Shown here: positions 18,779 to 26,493 of the stretch, piece after piece
How positions within the stretch are numbered: position 1 is the stretch's first letter
How the letters are laid out: the number at the start of each line of letters is the position of its first letter
Origin: Streptomyces sp. col6
GTDB taxonomy: Bacteria; Actinomycetota; Actinomycetes; Streptomycetales; Streptomycetaceae
Direction of reading: 5' to 3'
NCBI RefSeq assembly: GCF_008042035.1
Contig: NZ_RDBL01000013.1
Span: 1,306,962-1,370,961, forward strand
Length of the DNA stretch: 64,000 nucleotides
Translations under genes and position numbers: made by a program
The notes under the pieces: generated by a model
What the model saw: only the letters and a program-made list of their open reading frames with translations
The model's database searches: none
Told to the model about the DNA's origin: nothing

Positions 18779-20247
18779 GCAGTGTGGGGGAGTTGACCGC
18801 AGCGCTGCGGGAGGAAGTGAACCGCTACTCTCCTGGTGAGAAGCTGCCGTCCAGCCGGGCTCTCGTCGAACGCTTCCGGGCCGGCCCCGTCACCGTGTCG
18901 CGGGCCGTCGCCCAGCTCGCCGCCGAAGGACTGGTCGTCACCCGCCCCGGCTCCGGTGCCTACCGCGCCCGGCCTCCCTCCCAGGCGGCGCCCCCGGCCG
19001 GTGACACCTCCTGGCAGGAGGTCTCGCTCAGCGGAGACGGCTCCCCGGAGGCGGTACCCCGCAGCGTCGACGTGTCCGGCCTCCTGGCCAGCCTCGCCGC
19101 CCCGCCCACCGGCGTCATCGAGCTCAACGGCGGCTATCTGCACGCCTCGCTCCAGCCCGAACGGGCCCTCGCCGCCGCCCTGGCCCGCGCCGGCCGCCGC
19201 CCCGGGGCCTGGAGCCGGCCGCCCCTCGACGGGCTCACCGAACTGCGTGCCTGGTTCGCCCGCGGCATCGGCCCCGCGCACGGCGCCGCCGACGTGCTGA
19301 TCACCGCCGGCGGACAAGGCGCCCTGGCCACCGCGCTGCGGGCACTCGCCCCGCCCGGCGCGCCCGTCCTCGTCGAGTCGCCCACCTACCCGGGCATGCT
19401 GGCGGCCGCCCGCGCGGCCGGGCTGCGCCCCGTGCCCGTCCCCGTGGACTCCGACGGCGTCCGCCCCGACCTGCTCGCCGCCGCCTTCCACGCCACCGGG
19501 GCCCGCGTCTTCGTCTGCCAGCCGCTCTTCCAGAACCCGACCGGCACCGTCCTGTCCGAGGCCCGGCGCCCCGAGGTCGTCCGGATCGCCCGGGAGGCCG
19601 GCGCCTTCGTCGTCGAGGACGACTTCGCCCGCCTCCTCGCCCACGACGACGCGGGACCGCTGCCCCGGCCGCTCGCCGCCGACGACCCCGACGGAGTCGT
19701 CGTCCACACCCGCTCGCTCACCAAGGCCGCCTCGCCCAGCCTGCGCGTGGGCGCGCTCGCCGCCCGGGGTCCGGCCCTGGAACGGCTGCGGGGCATCCAG
19801 ATCGTCGACAGCTTCTTCGTACCCAGGCCCCTCCAGGAGGCCGCGCTCGAACTGGTCGGCTCGCCCGCCTGGGGCCGGCACCTGCGTGCCGTGTCCGCCG
19901 AACTCGGGGCCCGGCGCACCGCCACGGCGACGGCCCTGCGCGAGGCCCTGCCCGGCATCGGGCTGCCGTACCTACCGGCGGGCGGCGGCTACCTCTGGCT
20001 GCGCCTGCCCGGGGCCGAGGCCGGTACGGACGAGTCCGCCATGGTCCAGGCGGCGCTGCGCGCGGGGGTGGCCGTCGCGCCGGGGAGGCCCTACTTCTGC
20101 GCCGAGCCCCCCGCGCCGCACATCCGGCTGAGCTTCGTCTCCGCCGCCGGACCGGCCGAACTCGCGGAGGGTGTGCACCGGCTGCGTACGGCGTGGGAGG
20201 GCACACCGGCGACGGAGCCGCCCGCCGGCCTGCCTACTCCGGCGTAG
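18766..20247 (+). CDS. MocR-type transcriptional regulator (GntR HTH + aminotransferase fold)
   Basis: 493 residues. GntR winged helix at residues ~1-70 (LREEVNRYSPGEKLPSSRAL, VTVSRAVAQLAAEGLV). A fold-type I aminotransferase domain covers ~110-485, with the PLP-binding lysine near Lys320 in RSLTKAASPSLRVGA. MocR proteins bind PLP or PLP-amino acid adducts and usually regulate a neighbouring gene; here the divergent EamA exporter is the obvious candidate. The start codon overlaps that of the exporter; no Shine-Dalgarno exists because the other gene's start occupies the space. Confidence 0.9.
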   Translation: MQERSSVGELTAALREEVNRYSPGEKLPSSRALVERFRAGPVTVSRAVAQLAAEGLVVTRPGSGAYRARPPSQAAPPAGDTSWQEVSLSGDGSPEAVPRSVDVSGLLASLAAPPTGVIELNGGYLHASLQPERALAAALARAGRRPGAWSRPPLDGLTELRAWFARGIGPAHGAADVLITAGGQGALATALRALAPPGAPVLVESPTYPGMLAAARAAGLRPVPVPVDSDGVRPDLLAAAFHATGARVFVCQPLFQNPTGTVLSEARRPEVVRIAREAGAFVVEDDFARLLAHDDAGPLPRPLAADDPDGVVVHTRSLTKAASPSLRVGALAARGPALERLRGIQIVDSFFVPRPLQEAALELVGSPAWGRHLRAVSAELGARRTATATALREALPGIGLPYLPAGGGYLWLRLPGAEAGTDESAMVQAALRAGVAVAPGRPYFCAEPPAPHIRLSFVSAAGPAELAEGVHRLRTAWEGTPATEPPAGLPTPA

Positions 20248-20301
20248 GAGTGCGCGAAAGACCTCTTGACCCGCGTCGCGATCCGCCCCACGATCGCGCC
20301 C

Positions 20302-20862
20302 ATGAGTGTTCGGGTCACGCTCGTCGCCGCCGCGCGCGGCTCCGCCCTGCTCGCCGAGCGTTTCGACGACGACCGGCCGCTCGACGAGGCCGGCTGGCAC
20401 GCCGTCTCGTTCGCCGCCCCGGCCCTGGTGCCCCTGGGCGCCGCCGAACTGCGCTACTGCTCACCGACCCCGCGCAGCCGTGCCACCGGCGACGCGCTCG
20501 GCTTCCACCCGCTGGTCCAGCCGGCCCTGCGCGACTGCGACATGGGCCGCTGGCGGGGTCATACCCTCGCCGAGGTCACCGCCCGCGAACCGGCGGCCGT
20601 GGACGCCTGGCTGGCGGACCCGCGCTCCGCGCCGCACGGCGGTGAACCGCTGCTCGCCTTCATCTCCCGGATAGGCGGCTGGCTGGACACCCGCCCCGCC
20701 TGCGACGGCGCGATCGTCGCCGTCGCCGAGCCCGCCGTCGTCCGGGCCGCCCTCGTCTACGCGCTGAAGGCCCCGCCGTCCTCGTACTGGAACGTCGACG
20801 TCAGCCCGCTCGCCGCCGTCACCCTCACCGGCCTGCCACGCCGCTGGAGCCTGCGCCTGTAG
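20302..20862 (+). CDS. Histidine-phosphatase-fold protein lacking catalytic histidines
   Basis: 186 residues. The fold is recognisable from DCDMGRWRGHTLAEV and the overall phosphoglycerate-mutase-like pattern, but the signature L-x-RHG is replaced by LVAAARGSALL, and the second catalytic His (usually in THGG) is replaced in VAVAEPAVVRAALVY. Both phosphoryl-transfer histidines are thus absent. It is most likely a pseudophosphatase with a binding or regulatory role. It follows the MocR gene by 54 nt and its 3' end overlaps the convergent MMPL gene by about 38 nt. Confidence 0.75.
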   Translation: MSVRVTLVAAARGSALLAERFDDDRPLDEAGWHAVSFAAPALVPLGAAELRYCSPTPRSRATGDALGFHPLVQPALRDCDMGRWRGHTLAEVTAREPAAVDAWLADPRSAPHGGEPLLAFISRIGGWLDTRPACDGAIVAVAEPAVVRAALVYALKAPPSSYWNVDVSPLAAVTLTGLPRRWSLRL

Positions 20863-23080
20863 CCGGGGGCGGCCCGGACGGTGCCTCGCCCTCGGTGTCG
20901 ATGTGCGGCAGCGCCCGGTCCAGCCACCGGGGCGCCCACCACGCCGCGCGGCCGAGCAGCGTCATCACCGCGGGGACCAGGAGCAGCCGTACGACGGTGG
21001 CGTCGATGAGCACGCTGACCGCGAGCCCGAGGCCGAGCATCTTGACCACGATGTCGTCGCTGAGGATGAACGCCGCGAAGACGCTGACCATGATGAGCGC
21101 GGCGCAGGTGATGACCCGGGCCGTGATCTCCAGACCGTGGGCGACGGCGCCCCTGCTGTCCCGGGTGCGCAGCCATGCCTCGTGCACCCGGGAGATCAGG
21201 AAGACCTCGTAGTCCATGCTCAGCCCGAAGACGATGGCGAACATCATCATCGGCACATAGCTCTCGATGGGCACCGTCCCGGAGACACCCAGCGAGGGAC
21301 CGCCCCAGCCCCACTGGAAGACGGCCACCACCACCCCGTACGAGGCGGCGATCGAGAGCAGGTTGAGGACGGCGGCCTTCACCGCGACCAGCACACCGCG
21401 GAAGACGATCAGGATGATGAGGAAGGCGAGGCCCACCACGACGGCGATGATCTCGGGCAGCCGGGCGGCGATGATCGCCAGGAAGTCCTCCTGGGCGGCG
21501 GTCGTCCCGGTCACATAGCCGGTGGCCTTCGTGCCCGACACGCCCTCGGGCAGCACGTCGTCCTTGAGGCGCTTGAACAGGTCCGTCGTCCCCGCGTCCT
21601 GCGGGGCGTCCTTCGACACGGCGGTCCCGACGAGCAGCGCGTCGTCGCCCGTCGGCTGCAGCGCGCTGACGCTCGCCGCGCCGGGCACGTCCGTGAGCGC
21701 CTTCTGCAGGTCGGACGCGAGCGCCGAGCGGTCCGAGTCCGGCACCGACCGCTGGTCGACGACCAGGGTGAAGGGCCCGTTGGCGCCGGGTCCGAAGGCG
21801 GTGGAGATCAGGTCGAACGCGCGCCGGTCGGTGAAGCTCGTCGGATCGGCCCCGTCGTCGATGTGCCCGAGCCTGATGGAGAACAGCGGGACCGCGAGGA
21901 CACCCACCACGACCACCCCGGCGAGCAGGAACCACCACGGTCGCCGTTCCACCCGCCGGGCGTAGCGGTGCCAGCCGCCCTGCTGCTCCACGCCGGCCCC
22001 GGCCCCTCCCTCGGCGACCGGCGGCCGGACGCGGAAGCGGTCGATCCGCCGGCCGACGAGCCCCAGCAGGGCGGGCACCAGGGTGAGCGCGCCGAGGACC
22101 GCGGTGACCACGGTCACCGCGGCGGCGGCCCCCAGCTTGCCGATGAAGGACACCCGCGAGACGTAGAGCCCGGCGAGCGCGACGACGACCGTGCAGCCGG
22201 ACACCAGCACGGCGCGCCCGCTGGTGGCCACCGCCCGGCCGGCCGCCCGTACGGGGTCGTCGCCGTCCATGACGAGCTGGCGGTGGCGGGTGATCAGGAA
22301 GAGCGCGTAGTCGATGCCGACGCCGAGCCCGATCATGGTGGCCAGCGTGGGCGAGACGCTGGCGAAGGTGGTGAGCGCGGCCAGCAGCCCCAGGCAGCTC
22401 ACCCCCACGATCACCGCGATCAGCGCGGTGACCAGCGGCAGGCCCGCGGCGATGACGCTCCCGAAGCCGATGAGCAGGACGATCACCGCGACCGCGAAGC
22501 CGATGGCCTCGCTGGTGAAGTCCTTGGTCTCGGGCCGGGCGAGCTCGCCCAGCGGACCCCCGTACTCCACCTGTACCCCGGCGCTGCGCAGCGGCTTCAC
22601 CGCCGTGTCGACCTGGTCGAGGTAGGAGTCGTCCAGCGAGGTCGGGTTCACGTCGAACCGTACGGTGATGTACGCCGTCTTCCCGTCCTTCGACAGCGAG
22701 GTGGACGTGGCGGAGGACGACGAGGGCAGGGGGTTCTGGGCGGACAGGACGTGCGGCAGCTTCTCCAGGTTCCCCACCACCTGGTCGACCTGGCCGCTCA
22801 CATCGGTCAGCGGCTTCTGCGCGTCGTGCAGGACCACCTGGGCACCGGTGCCGCCCGCCGCCGGGTCGTGCGCCCGCAGCAGGTCGGCACCGGTGCTGGA
22901 CTGCGTACCCGACAGATCGAAGTCGTCGGAGTACGTGCCTCCGAAGGCGCTCTGCAGGACGTGCAGCCCGCCCAGCGCCAGCAGCCACAGGACGAGGACC
23001 ACCACGCAGTGGCGGGCGCACCACTCACCGAGCCGCAGCAGCCGTCCGCGCCGCTGTGCCCTTGCCGTATACGTACTCAC
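20825..23080 (-). CDS. MMPL/RND-type membrane transporter
   Basis: 751 residues with two repeats, each a lone helix, a large periplasm-facing loop and a bundle of five or six helices. The first bundle begins near FTSEAIGFAVAVIVLLIGFG, with the characteristic MIGLGVGIDYALFLI; the second begins near FLAIIAARLPEIIAVVVGLA, with FAIVFGLSMDYEVFLISR. These GxGxDY motifs carry the proton-relay aspartates. Actinobacterial MMPL proteins export lipids, glycolipids or drugs using proton motive force; substrate unknown. No adjacent lipid synthesis genes were found. Confidence 0.9.
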   Translation of the reverse strand: MSTYTARAQRRGRLLRLGEWCARHCVVVLVLWLLALGGLHVLQSAFGGTYSDDFDLSGTQSSTGADLLRAHDPAAGGTGAQVVLHDAQKPLTDVSGQVDQVVGNLEKLPHVLSAQNPLPSSSSATSTSLSKDGKTAYITVRFDVNPTSLDDSYLDQVDTAVKPLRSAGVQVEYGGPLGELARPETKDFTSEAIGFAVAVIVLLIGFGSVIAAGLPLVTALIAVIVGVSCLGLLAALTTFASVSPTLATMIGLGVGIDYALFLITRHRQLVMDGDDPVRAAGRAVATSGRAVLVSGCTVVVALAGLYVSRVSFIGKLGAAAAVTVVTAVLGALTLVPALLGLVGRRIDRFRVRPPVAEGGAGAGVEQQGGWHRYARRVERRPWWFLLAGVVVVGVLAVPLFSIRLGHIDDGADPTSFTDRRAFDLISTAFGPGANGPFTLVVDQRSVPDSDRSALASDLQKALTDVPGAASVSALQPTGDDALLVGTAVSKDAPQDAGTTDLFKRLKDDVLPEGVSGTKATGYVTGTTAAQEDFLAIIAARLPEIIAVVVGLAFLIILIVFRGVLVAVKAAVLNLLSIAASYGVVVAVFQWGWGGPSLGVSGTVPIESYVPMMMFAIVFGLSMDYEVFLISRVHEAWLRTRDSRGAVAHGLEITARVITCAALIMVSVFAAFILSDDIVVKMLGLGLAVSVLIDATVVRLLLVPAVMTLLGRAAWWAPRWLDRALPHIDTEGEAPSGPPPATGAGSSGVAGR

Positions 23081-23158
23081 GTCGCGAACGTAGAGGCCGG
23101 TACGGAGGGCGGGCGGTGCGACACGTTCGGCCGAGGCCGCGGTTCCACCGCTCGGAGG

Positions 23159-23932
23159 TCACCCCTCCTGCGCGGTGCCCTCCTCGGGCTTGGACGCCCC
23201 CTGTCCGGCGGTGAGGATCGAGAGCGCCTCGGCGATGGCCTGTTCGGCGGCGGCCTTGTCGATGCCGAGTCCGCTGAGCACGCCGGAGCCGTCCTCGTGC
23301 TCCAGCAGGGCGAGCAGGATGTGCTCGGTGCCGATGTAGTTGTGCCCCATCCGCAGGGCCTCGCGGAAGGTGAGCTCCAGCACCTTGCGCGCGCCGGCGT
23401 CGTACGGGATCAGCTCGGGGATCTCGCCGTCGGTGGCCGGAGGCAGCGCCGCGCCGGCCGCCTGCCGGACGGTGTCCAGGGCCACTCCCTGTGCCTTGAT
23501 GAACGCCGCCGCCAGCCCCTCGGGCTCGCCGATCAGGCCGAGGACCAGGTGGTCCGGGCCGATCTCGGCGTTGCCGGCCGCCCGTGCCTCGTTCTGGGCC
23601 GCCATCACCACGTTCTTGGCGCGCTGGGTGAAGCGGCCGAACCCCTGGCTCGGGTCGAGGTCGGTGCCCTCGCCGGGGGCCTTGGCGACGAACCGCTTCT
23701 GGGCGGCCTGCCGGGTGACGCCCATGCTCCTGCCGATGTCGGTCCAGGAAGCGCCGGAGCGGCGCGCCTGGTCGACGAAGTGGCCGATCAGGTGGTCGGC
23801 GACGTCGCCGAGGTGGTCGGCGGCGATGACGGCGTCCTGGAGCTGTTCGAGGGCGTCGGAGTGGACCTTCTTGATGGCGTCGATCAGGTCGTCGAGGCGG
23901 ACGGGGTGCGTCGGAACTACGGGTTGCGTCAT
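23159..23932 (-). CDS. HTH and ClpN-repeat protein, probable autoregulator
   Basis: 257 residues. Residues ~61-82 (ASWTDIGRSMGVTRQAAQKR) read as a helix-turn-helix. Residues ~100-245 are two Clp N-terminal repeats (FTQRAKNVVMAAQNEA ... IGPDHLVLGLIGE; then FREALRMGHNYIGTEHILLALL), the substrate/adaptor domain of ClpA/ClpC. No AAA+ ATPase domain is present. Its own promoter carries two perfect TGTCAAC-N5-GTTGACA palindromes, so it may be a DNA-binding autoregulator that couples to ClpP proteolysis. The fold assignment is solid; the regulatory role is inference. Confidence 0.85.
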   Translation of the reverse strand: MTQPVVPTHPVRLDDLIDAIKKVHSDALEQLQDAVIAADHLGDVADHLIGHFVDQARRSGASWTDIGRSMGVTRQAAQKRFVAKAPGEGTDLDPSQGFGRFTQRAKNVVMAAQNEARAAGNAEIGPDHLVLGLIGEPEGLAAAFIKAQGVALDTVRQAAGAALPPATDGEIPELIPYDAGARKVLELTFREALRMGHNYIGTEHILLALLEHEDGSGVLSGLGIDKAAAEQAIAEALSILTAGQGASKPEEGTAQEG

Positions 23933-23933
23933 G

Positions 23934-23952
23934 TGTCAACCGTAAGTTGACA
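23934..23952. promoter_or_regulatory. Perfect palindromic operator 1, HTH-ClpN promoter
   Basis: TGTCAAC-CGTAA-GTTGACA. It covers the -10 box and transcription start region, ending 1 nt before the ATG. Confidence 0.7.
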
Positions 23953-23967
23953 GTGGCGAGGTGTCAA
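23939..23967 (-). promoter_or_regulatory. HTH-ClpN gene promoter, leaderless
   Basis: On the minus strand TTGACA (complement of 23962-23967), spacer of exactly 17 nt, TACGGT (complement of 23939-23944), then 6 nt to the ATG at 23932. A near-consensus housekeeping promoter giving a leaderless mRNA; both operators overlap it. Confidence 0.7.
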
Positions 23968-23980
23968 CTATCGGTTGACA
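23962..23980. promoter_or_regulatory. Perfect palindromic operator 2, HTH-ClpN promoter
   Basis: TGTCAAC-TATCG-GTTGACA, same arms as operator 1 with a different spacer, centres 28 bp apart. It contains the -35 box. Identical arms with divergent spacers argue for selection on protein binding. Confidence 0.7.
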
Positions 23981-24008
23981 GTTCGAGGGGTGTGCGCCCG
24001 GATAACGA

Positions 24009-24047
24009 GAACGCGCCGCCCGACGGGATACGTCGGGCGGCGCGTTC
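24009..24047. terminator. Cyclophilin gene terminator
   Basis: Perfect 17-bp stem (arms 24009-24025 and 24031-24047, loop GGATA) 33 nt after the cyclophilin stop on the minus strand. Confidence 0.8.
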
Positions 24048-24080
24048 GGTCAGCCGTGGGCTGCGTGCCGGGGTCCGGGG

Positions 24081-24578
24081 TCAGAGGATCCCGGAGTCGG
24101 CGATGGTGACCTTCGCCTTGGTGCGGCCGCTCTGCGAGCCGAGGGACTCGATCCGCTTGACCAGGACCATGCTGTCCTCGTCGGCGACCTCGCCGAAGAC
24201 GACGTGCTTGCCGTCCAGCCAGGACGTCACGATGGTCGTGATGAAGAACTGCGAACCGTTCGAGTTCGGGCCGGCGTTGGCCATGGAGAGCAGGCCGGGC
24301 TTGGTGTGCGCCAGCTTGAAGTTCTCGTCGGCGAACTTCTCGCCGTAGATGCTCTTGCCGCCGGTGCCGTCACCGCGCGTGAAGTCGCCGCCCTGGAGCA
24401 TGAACGCCGGGATGACCCGGTGGAAGGAGGAGCCCTTGTAGCCGTAGCCGTTCTGGCCGGTCGCCAGCTGGCGGAAGTTCTCGGCGGTCTTGGGAACGAT
24501 GTCGTCGAACAGATTGAACACGATCCGCCCGGCGGGCTCGTCGTTGATGGTGATGTCGAAGAAAACCTGGCTCGTCAT
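24081..24578 (-). CDS. Cyclophilin-type peptidyl-prolyl cis-trans isomerase
   Basis: 165 residues, single-domain cytosolic cyclophilin without signal peptide. Active-site and cyclosporin-binding signatures are present: [18 protein letters not shown] (Arg and Phe of the catalytic site), NGSQFFITT and [12 protein letters not shown] (Trp and His). Catalyses prolyl bond isomerisation in folding. Length and sequence fit the small Streptomyces cytosolic cyclophilin (CypA/PpiA type). Monocistronic with its own terminator. Confidence 0.95.
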   Translation of the reverse strand: MTSQVFFDITINDEPAGRIVFNLFDDIVPKTAENFRQLATGQNGYGYKGSSFHRVIPAFMLQGGDFTRGDGTGGKSIYGEKFADENFKLAHTKPGLLSMANAGPNSNGSQFFITTIVTSWLDGKHVVFGEVADEDSMVLVKRIESLGSQSGRTKAKVTIADSGIL

Positions 24579-24624
24579 GGATCCATCCTGACATCTCCCC
24601 GGACCGTCCCGGAAACCCGGCCCG

Positions 24625-25143
24625 TCACACGCCGGTGCTTCCGTCGATCCGCTCGCGGAGCAGATCGGCGTGACCGCTGTGGCGGGCGTACTCGCCGATC
24701 ATGTGGTGATGGATCCAGCGGAGGTTCACCTCGCCGCCCATGAAGGGCGCCGAATCCTCCAGCGACCGCCCGGCGCACACCGCGCGGGACACCGCGACCT
24801 CCTCCTGCCAGACCGCGAGGGCCCCGGCGAACGTGGTCTCGGCAGGGAGGTCGAACCCCCCGCTGTGGACCCCCGGACCGGCCGGCGGGCCGTACAGCGG
24901 CGGAACGTCCTCACCGGTCAGAATCCGGCGGAACCAGTTCCGCTCGACCTCGGCGAGGTGCTGGACGAGCCCCAGCAGCGTCAGCGACGACGGCGGTACG
25001 GAGGCGCTGCGCGCCTGCTCGTCGGTGAGGCCTTCGCACTTCAGGGCGACGGTGGCCCGGTAGAAGTCGAGCCAGCTCTCCAGGCCGGTGCGCTCGTCGG
25101 CGTCGAGCGGCGGCATCGGGCGTTCGGTGGGTTCCATGGTCAC
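24625..25143 (-). CDS. DinB-family protein (DUF664)
   Basis: 172 residues from GTG 25143, or 170 from ATG 25137. The DinB four-helix bundle and its metal-ligand histidines are seen: [18 protein letters not shown] (first His) and [20 protein letters not shown] (second and third His). DinB-fold enzymes include thiol transferases and detoxification enzymes; DUF664 members in Streptomyces are uncharacterised. An 18-bp palindrome (TGTCAG-N6-CTGACA, 25150-25167) lies just upstream and may be operator or terminator. Confidence 0.88.
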   Translation of the reverse strand: MTMEPTERPMPPLDADERTGLESWLDFYRATVALKCEGLTDEQARSASVPPSSLTLLGLVQHLAEVERNWFRRILTGEDVPPLYGPPAGPGVHSGGFDLPAETTFAGALAVWQEEVAVSRAVCAGRSLEDSAPFMGGEVNLRWIHHHMIGEYARHSGHADLLRERIDGSTGV

Positions 25144-25176
25144 CGATGCTGTCAGGCACCACTGACACCAGCGCGG

Positions 25177-25968
25177 TCACGGCCTCCGGCGGGGCTTGCC
25201 GCGCTTGGCGGCAGCGCCGCGTGCGCCCTTGGGACTCTTGGCGCCCTTCGCTCCGCCGGAGCCGCCCGCGCCGCCGCGGGAGCCCTTCGCCGCCCCGGTA
25301 CCGGAAGGACGCTTCGGCTTGTCCTTCGCCTTCGCCCGGTCGGCGGGCGCCGCCCCCGCACGGCCGCGCGAGCTGTTCACGGTCCGCCCGCGCACGATGC
25401 CGATGAAGTCCTCCACCCGGTCGGTGGTCTTCTCCTGCGGCCACGACAGCGCGACGCGCGATTCGGGCGCGTCCGTCAGCGGCCGGTACGTCAGGTCCTT
25501 GCGGTGGTGCAGCCGGGCCAGCGACTGCGGGACGACGAGGACGCCCACCCCCGCCGCCACCAGCTCGATCGCGTCCGCCGTGGTCGCCGGACGCTCGACG
25601 GCCGGGCGGCCGGGCAGCCGCTCCCAGGCCAGGGCGTCGTCCAGCGGGTGCAACACGATCTCGTCGGCCAGCTCGGCGACGGACAGCTCCTCGACCGCCG
25701 CGATGAGGTGGTCCTTCGGGATCACGACGACGGTCGTCTCCGTGTACAGGGGGATCGCGCTGAGATCCGTGCCCTCCACCGGCAGCCGGAGGAACCCCGC
25801 GTCGGCCTCACCGGCGCGCAGCAGGTCCTGGGCCCCGGTCGCGGGCACCTGGACGAGGGTCAGGGGGATGCCGGGCAGGCGCTCGTTCCAGATCCGCACC
25901 CATTTGGTGGGGGTCACTCCGGGGACGTACGCCAGCCGGAACGAAGGGGTTTCTTCCGGGCCTGTCAC
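25177..25968 (-). CDS. LysR-type effector domain without HTH, with Lys/Arg/Ala/Gly-rich tail
   Basis: 263 residues. Residues ~8-205 form a periplasmic-binding-like LysR effector domain (FRLAYVPGVTPTKWVRIW ... LLRAGEADAGFLRLP ... ATTADAIELVAAGVGVLVVPQSLARLHHR). The N-terminal winged helix expected in LysR regulators is missing. Instead the last ~60 residues are highly basic and low complexity (AKAKDKPKRPSGTGAAKGS ... RGKPRRRP). It may sense a ligand and bind nucleic acid through the tail. It is divergent from the DUF5997 gene, a pairing I recall as recurrent in actinobacteria but cannot check. Confidence 0.8.
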   Translation of the reverse strand: MTGPEETPSFRLAYVPGVTPTKWVRIWNERLPGIPLTLVQVPATGAQDLLRAGEADAGFLRLPVEGTDLSAIPLYTETTVVVIPKDHLIAAVEELSVAELADEIVLHPLDDALAWERLPGRPAVERPATTADAIELVAAGVGVLVVPQSLARLHHRKDLTYRPLTDAPESRVALSWPQEKTTDRVEDFIGIVRGRTVNSSRGRAGAAPADRAKAKDKPKRPSGTGAAKGSRGGAGGSGGAKGAKSPKGARGAAAKRGKPRRRP

Positions 25969-26026
25969 CCCGCCAGGTTACCGGCCGTGGTCGAGGACGC
26001 CGCACGCGCTGGATACCCTTGACCCC

Positions 26027-26431
26027 ATGAAGTCCCACCAGACCACCCAGACCATGAAGCCCGCGACCGCGGCGAAGAAGCTGGGTGTGTACCTCGACGC
26101 CACCCCCGCCGAATTCCAGGACGGTGTCGTCTCGCGCGCCGAGCTGGCGGCCCTCCAGGCCGATCCGCCCCAGTGGCTGCGCGACCTGCGGAACAACGGC
26201 CCGCACCCCCGCCCCGTGGTCGCCTCCAAGCTGGGCGTCTCCATCGCGGGCCTCGCCCGCGGCGGGGTCACCGAGCCGCTGACCACCGAGCAGATCGACG
26301 CGCTGAAGCAGGACAACCCCGAGTGGCTGCAGAAGGAGCGCGCCACCCAGGCCGATGTCCGCAAGGAGAACATCCGCATCAAGGAGCGGAACGCCGAGCG
26401 CGAGGCGAAGGCGCGGGACGAGCGCGCCTGA
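26027..26431 (+). CDS. DUF5997 family protein
   Basis: 134 residues from ATG 26027. Contains KLGVYLDATPAEFQDGVVSR, then QWLRDLRNNGPHPRPVVASK and a highly charged C-terminal helix (RKENIRIKERNAEREAKARD). Small, cytosolic, probably helical; no catalytic motif recognised. TACCCT (26014-26019) ends 7 nt before ATG, consistent with a leaderless transcript. It is divergent from the LysR-like protein and shares a bidirectional terminator with the FG-GAP gene. Confidence 0.82.
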   Translation: MKSHQTTQTMKPATAAKKLGVYLDATPAEFQDGVVSRAELAALQADPPQWLRDLRNNGPHPRPVVASKLGVSIAGLARGGVTEPLTTEQIDALKQDNPEWLQKERATQADVRKENIRIKERNAEREAKARDERA

Positions 26432-26446
26432 CGCCGGGGAGAAACG

Positions 26447-26484
26447 TGTGGGGGCCCGTTCCGCAGCGGCGGAACGGGCCCCCA
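26447..26484. terminator. Bidirectional terminator, DUF5997 / FG-GAP genes
   Basis: Perfect 17-bp stem (arms 26447-26463 and 26468-26484, loop AGCG) between convergent genes. Confidence 0.85.
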
Positions 26485-26493
26485 CGGCTTTGC

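Noticed and set aside
25150-25167. TGTCAG-N6-CTGACA palindrome before the DinB gene as an operator
   Set aside because: Could equally be the 3' hairpin of the LysR-like gene or chance; too little support for a separate call.
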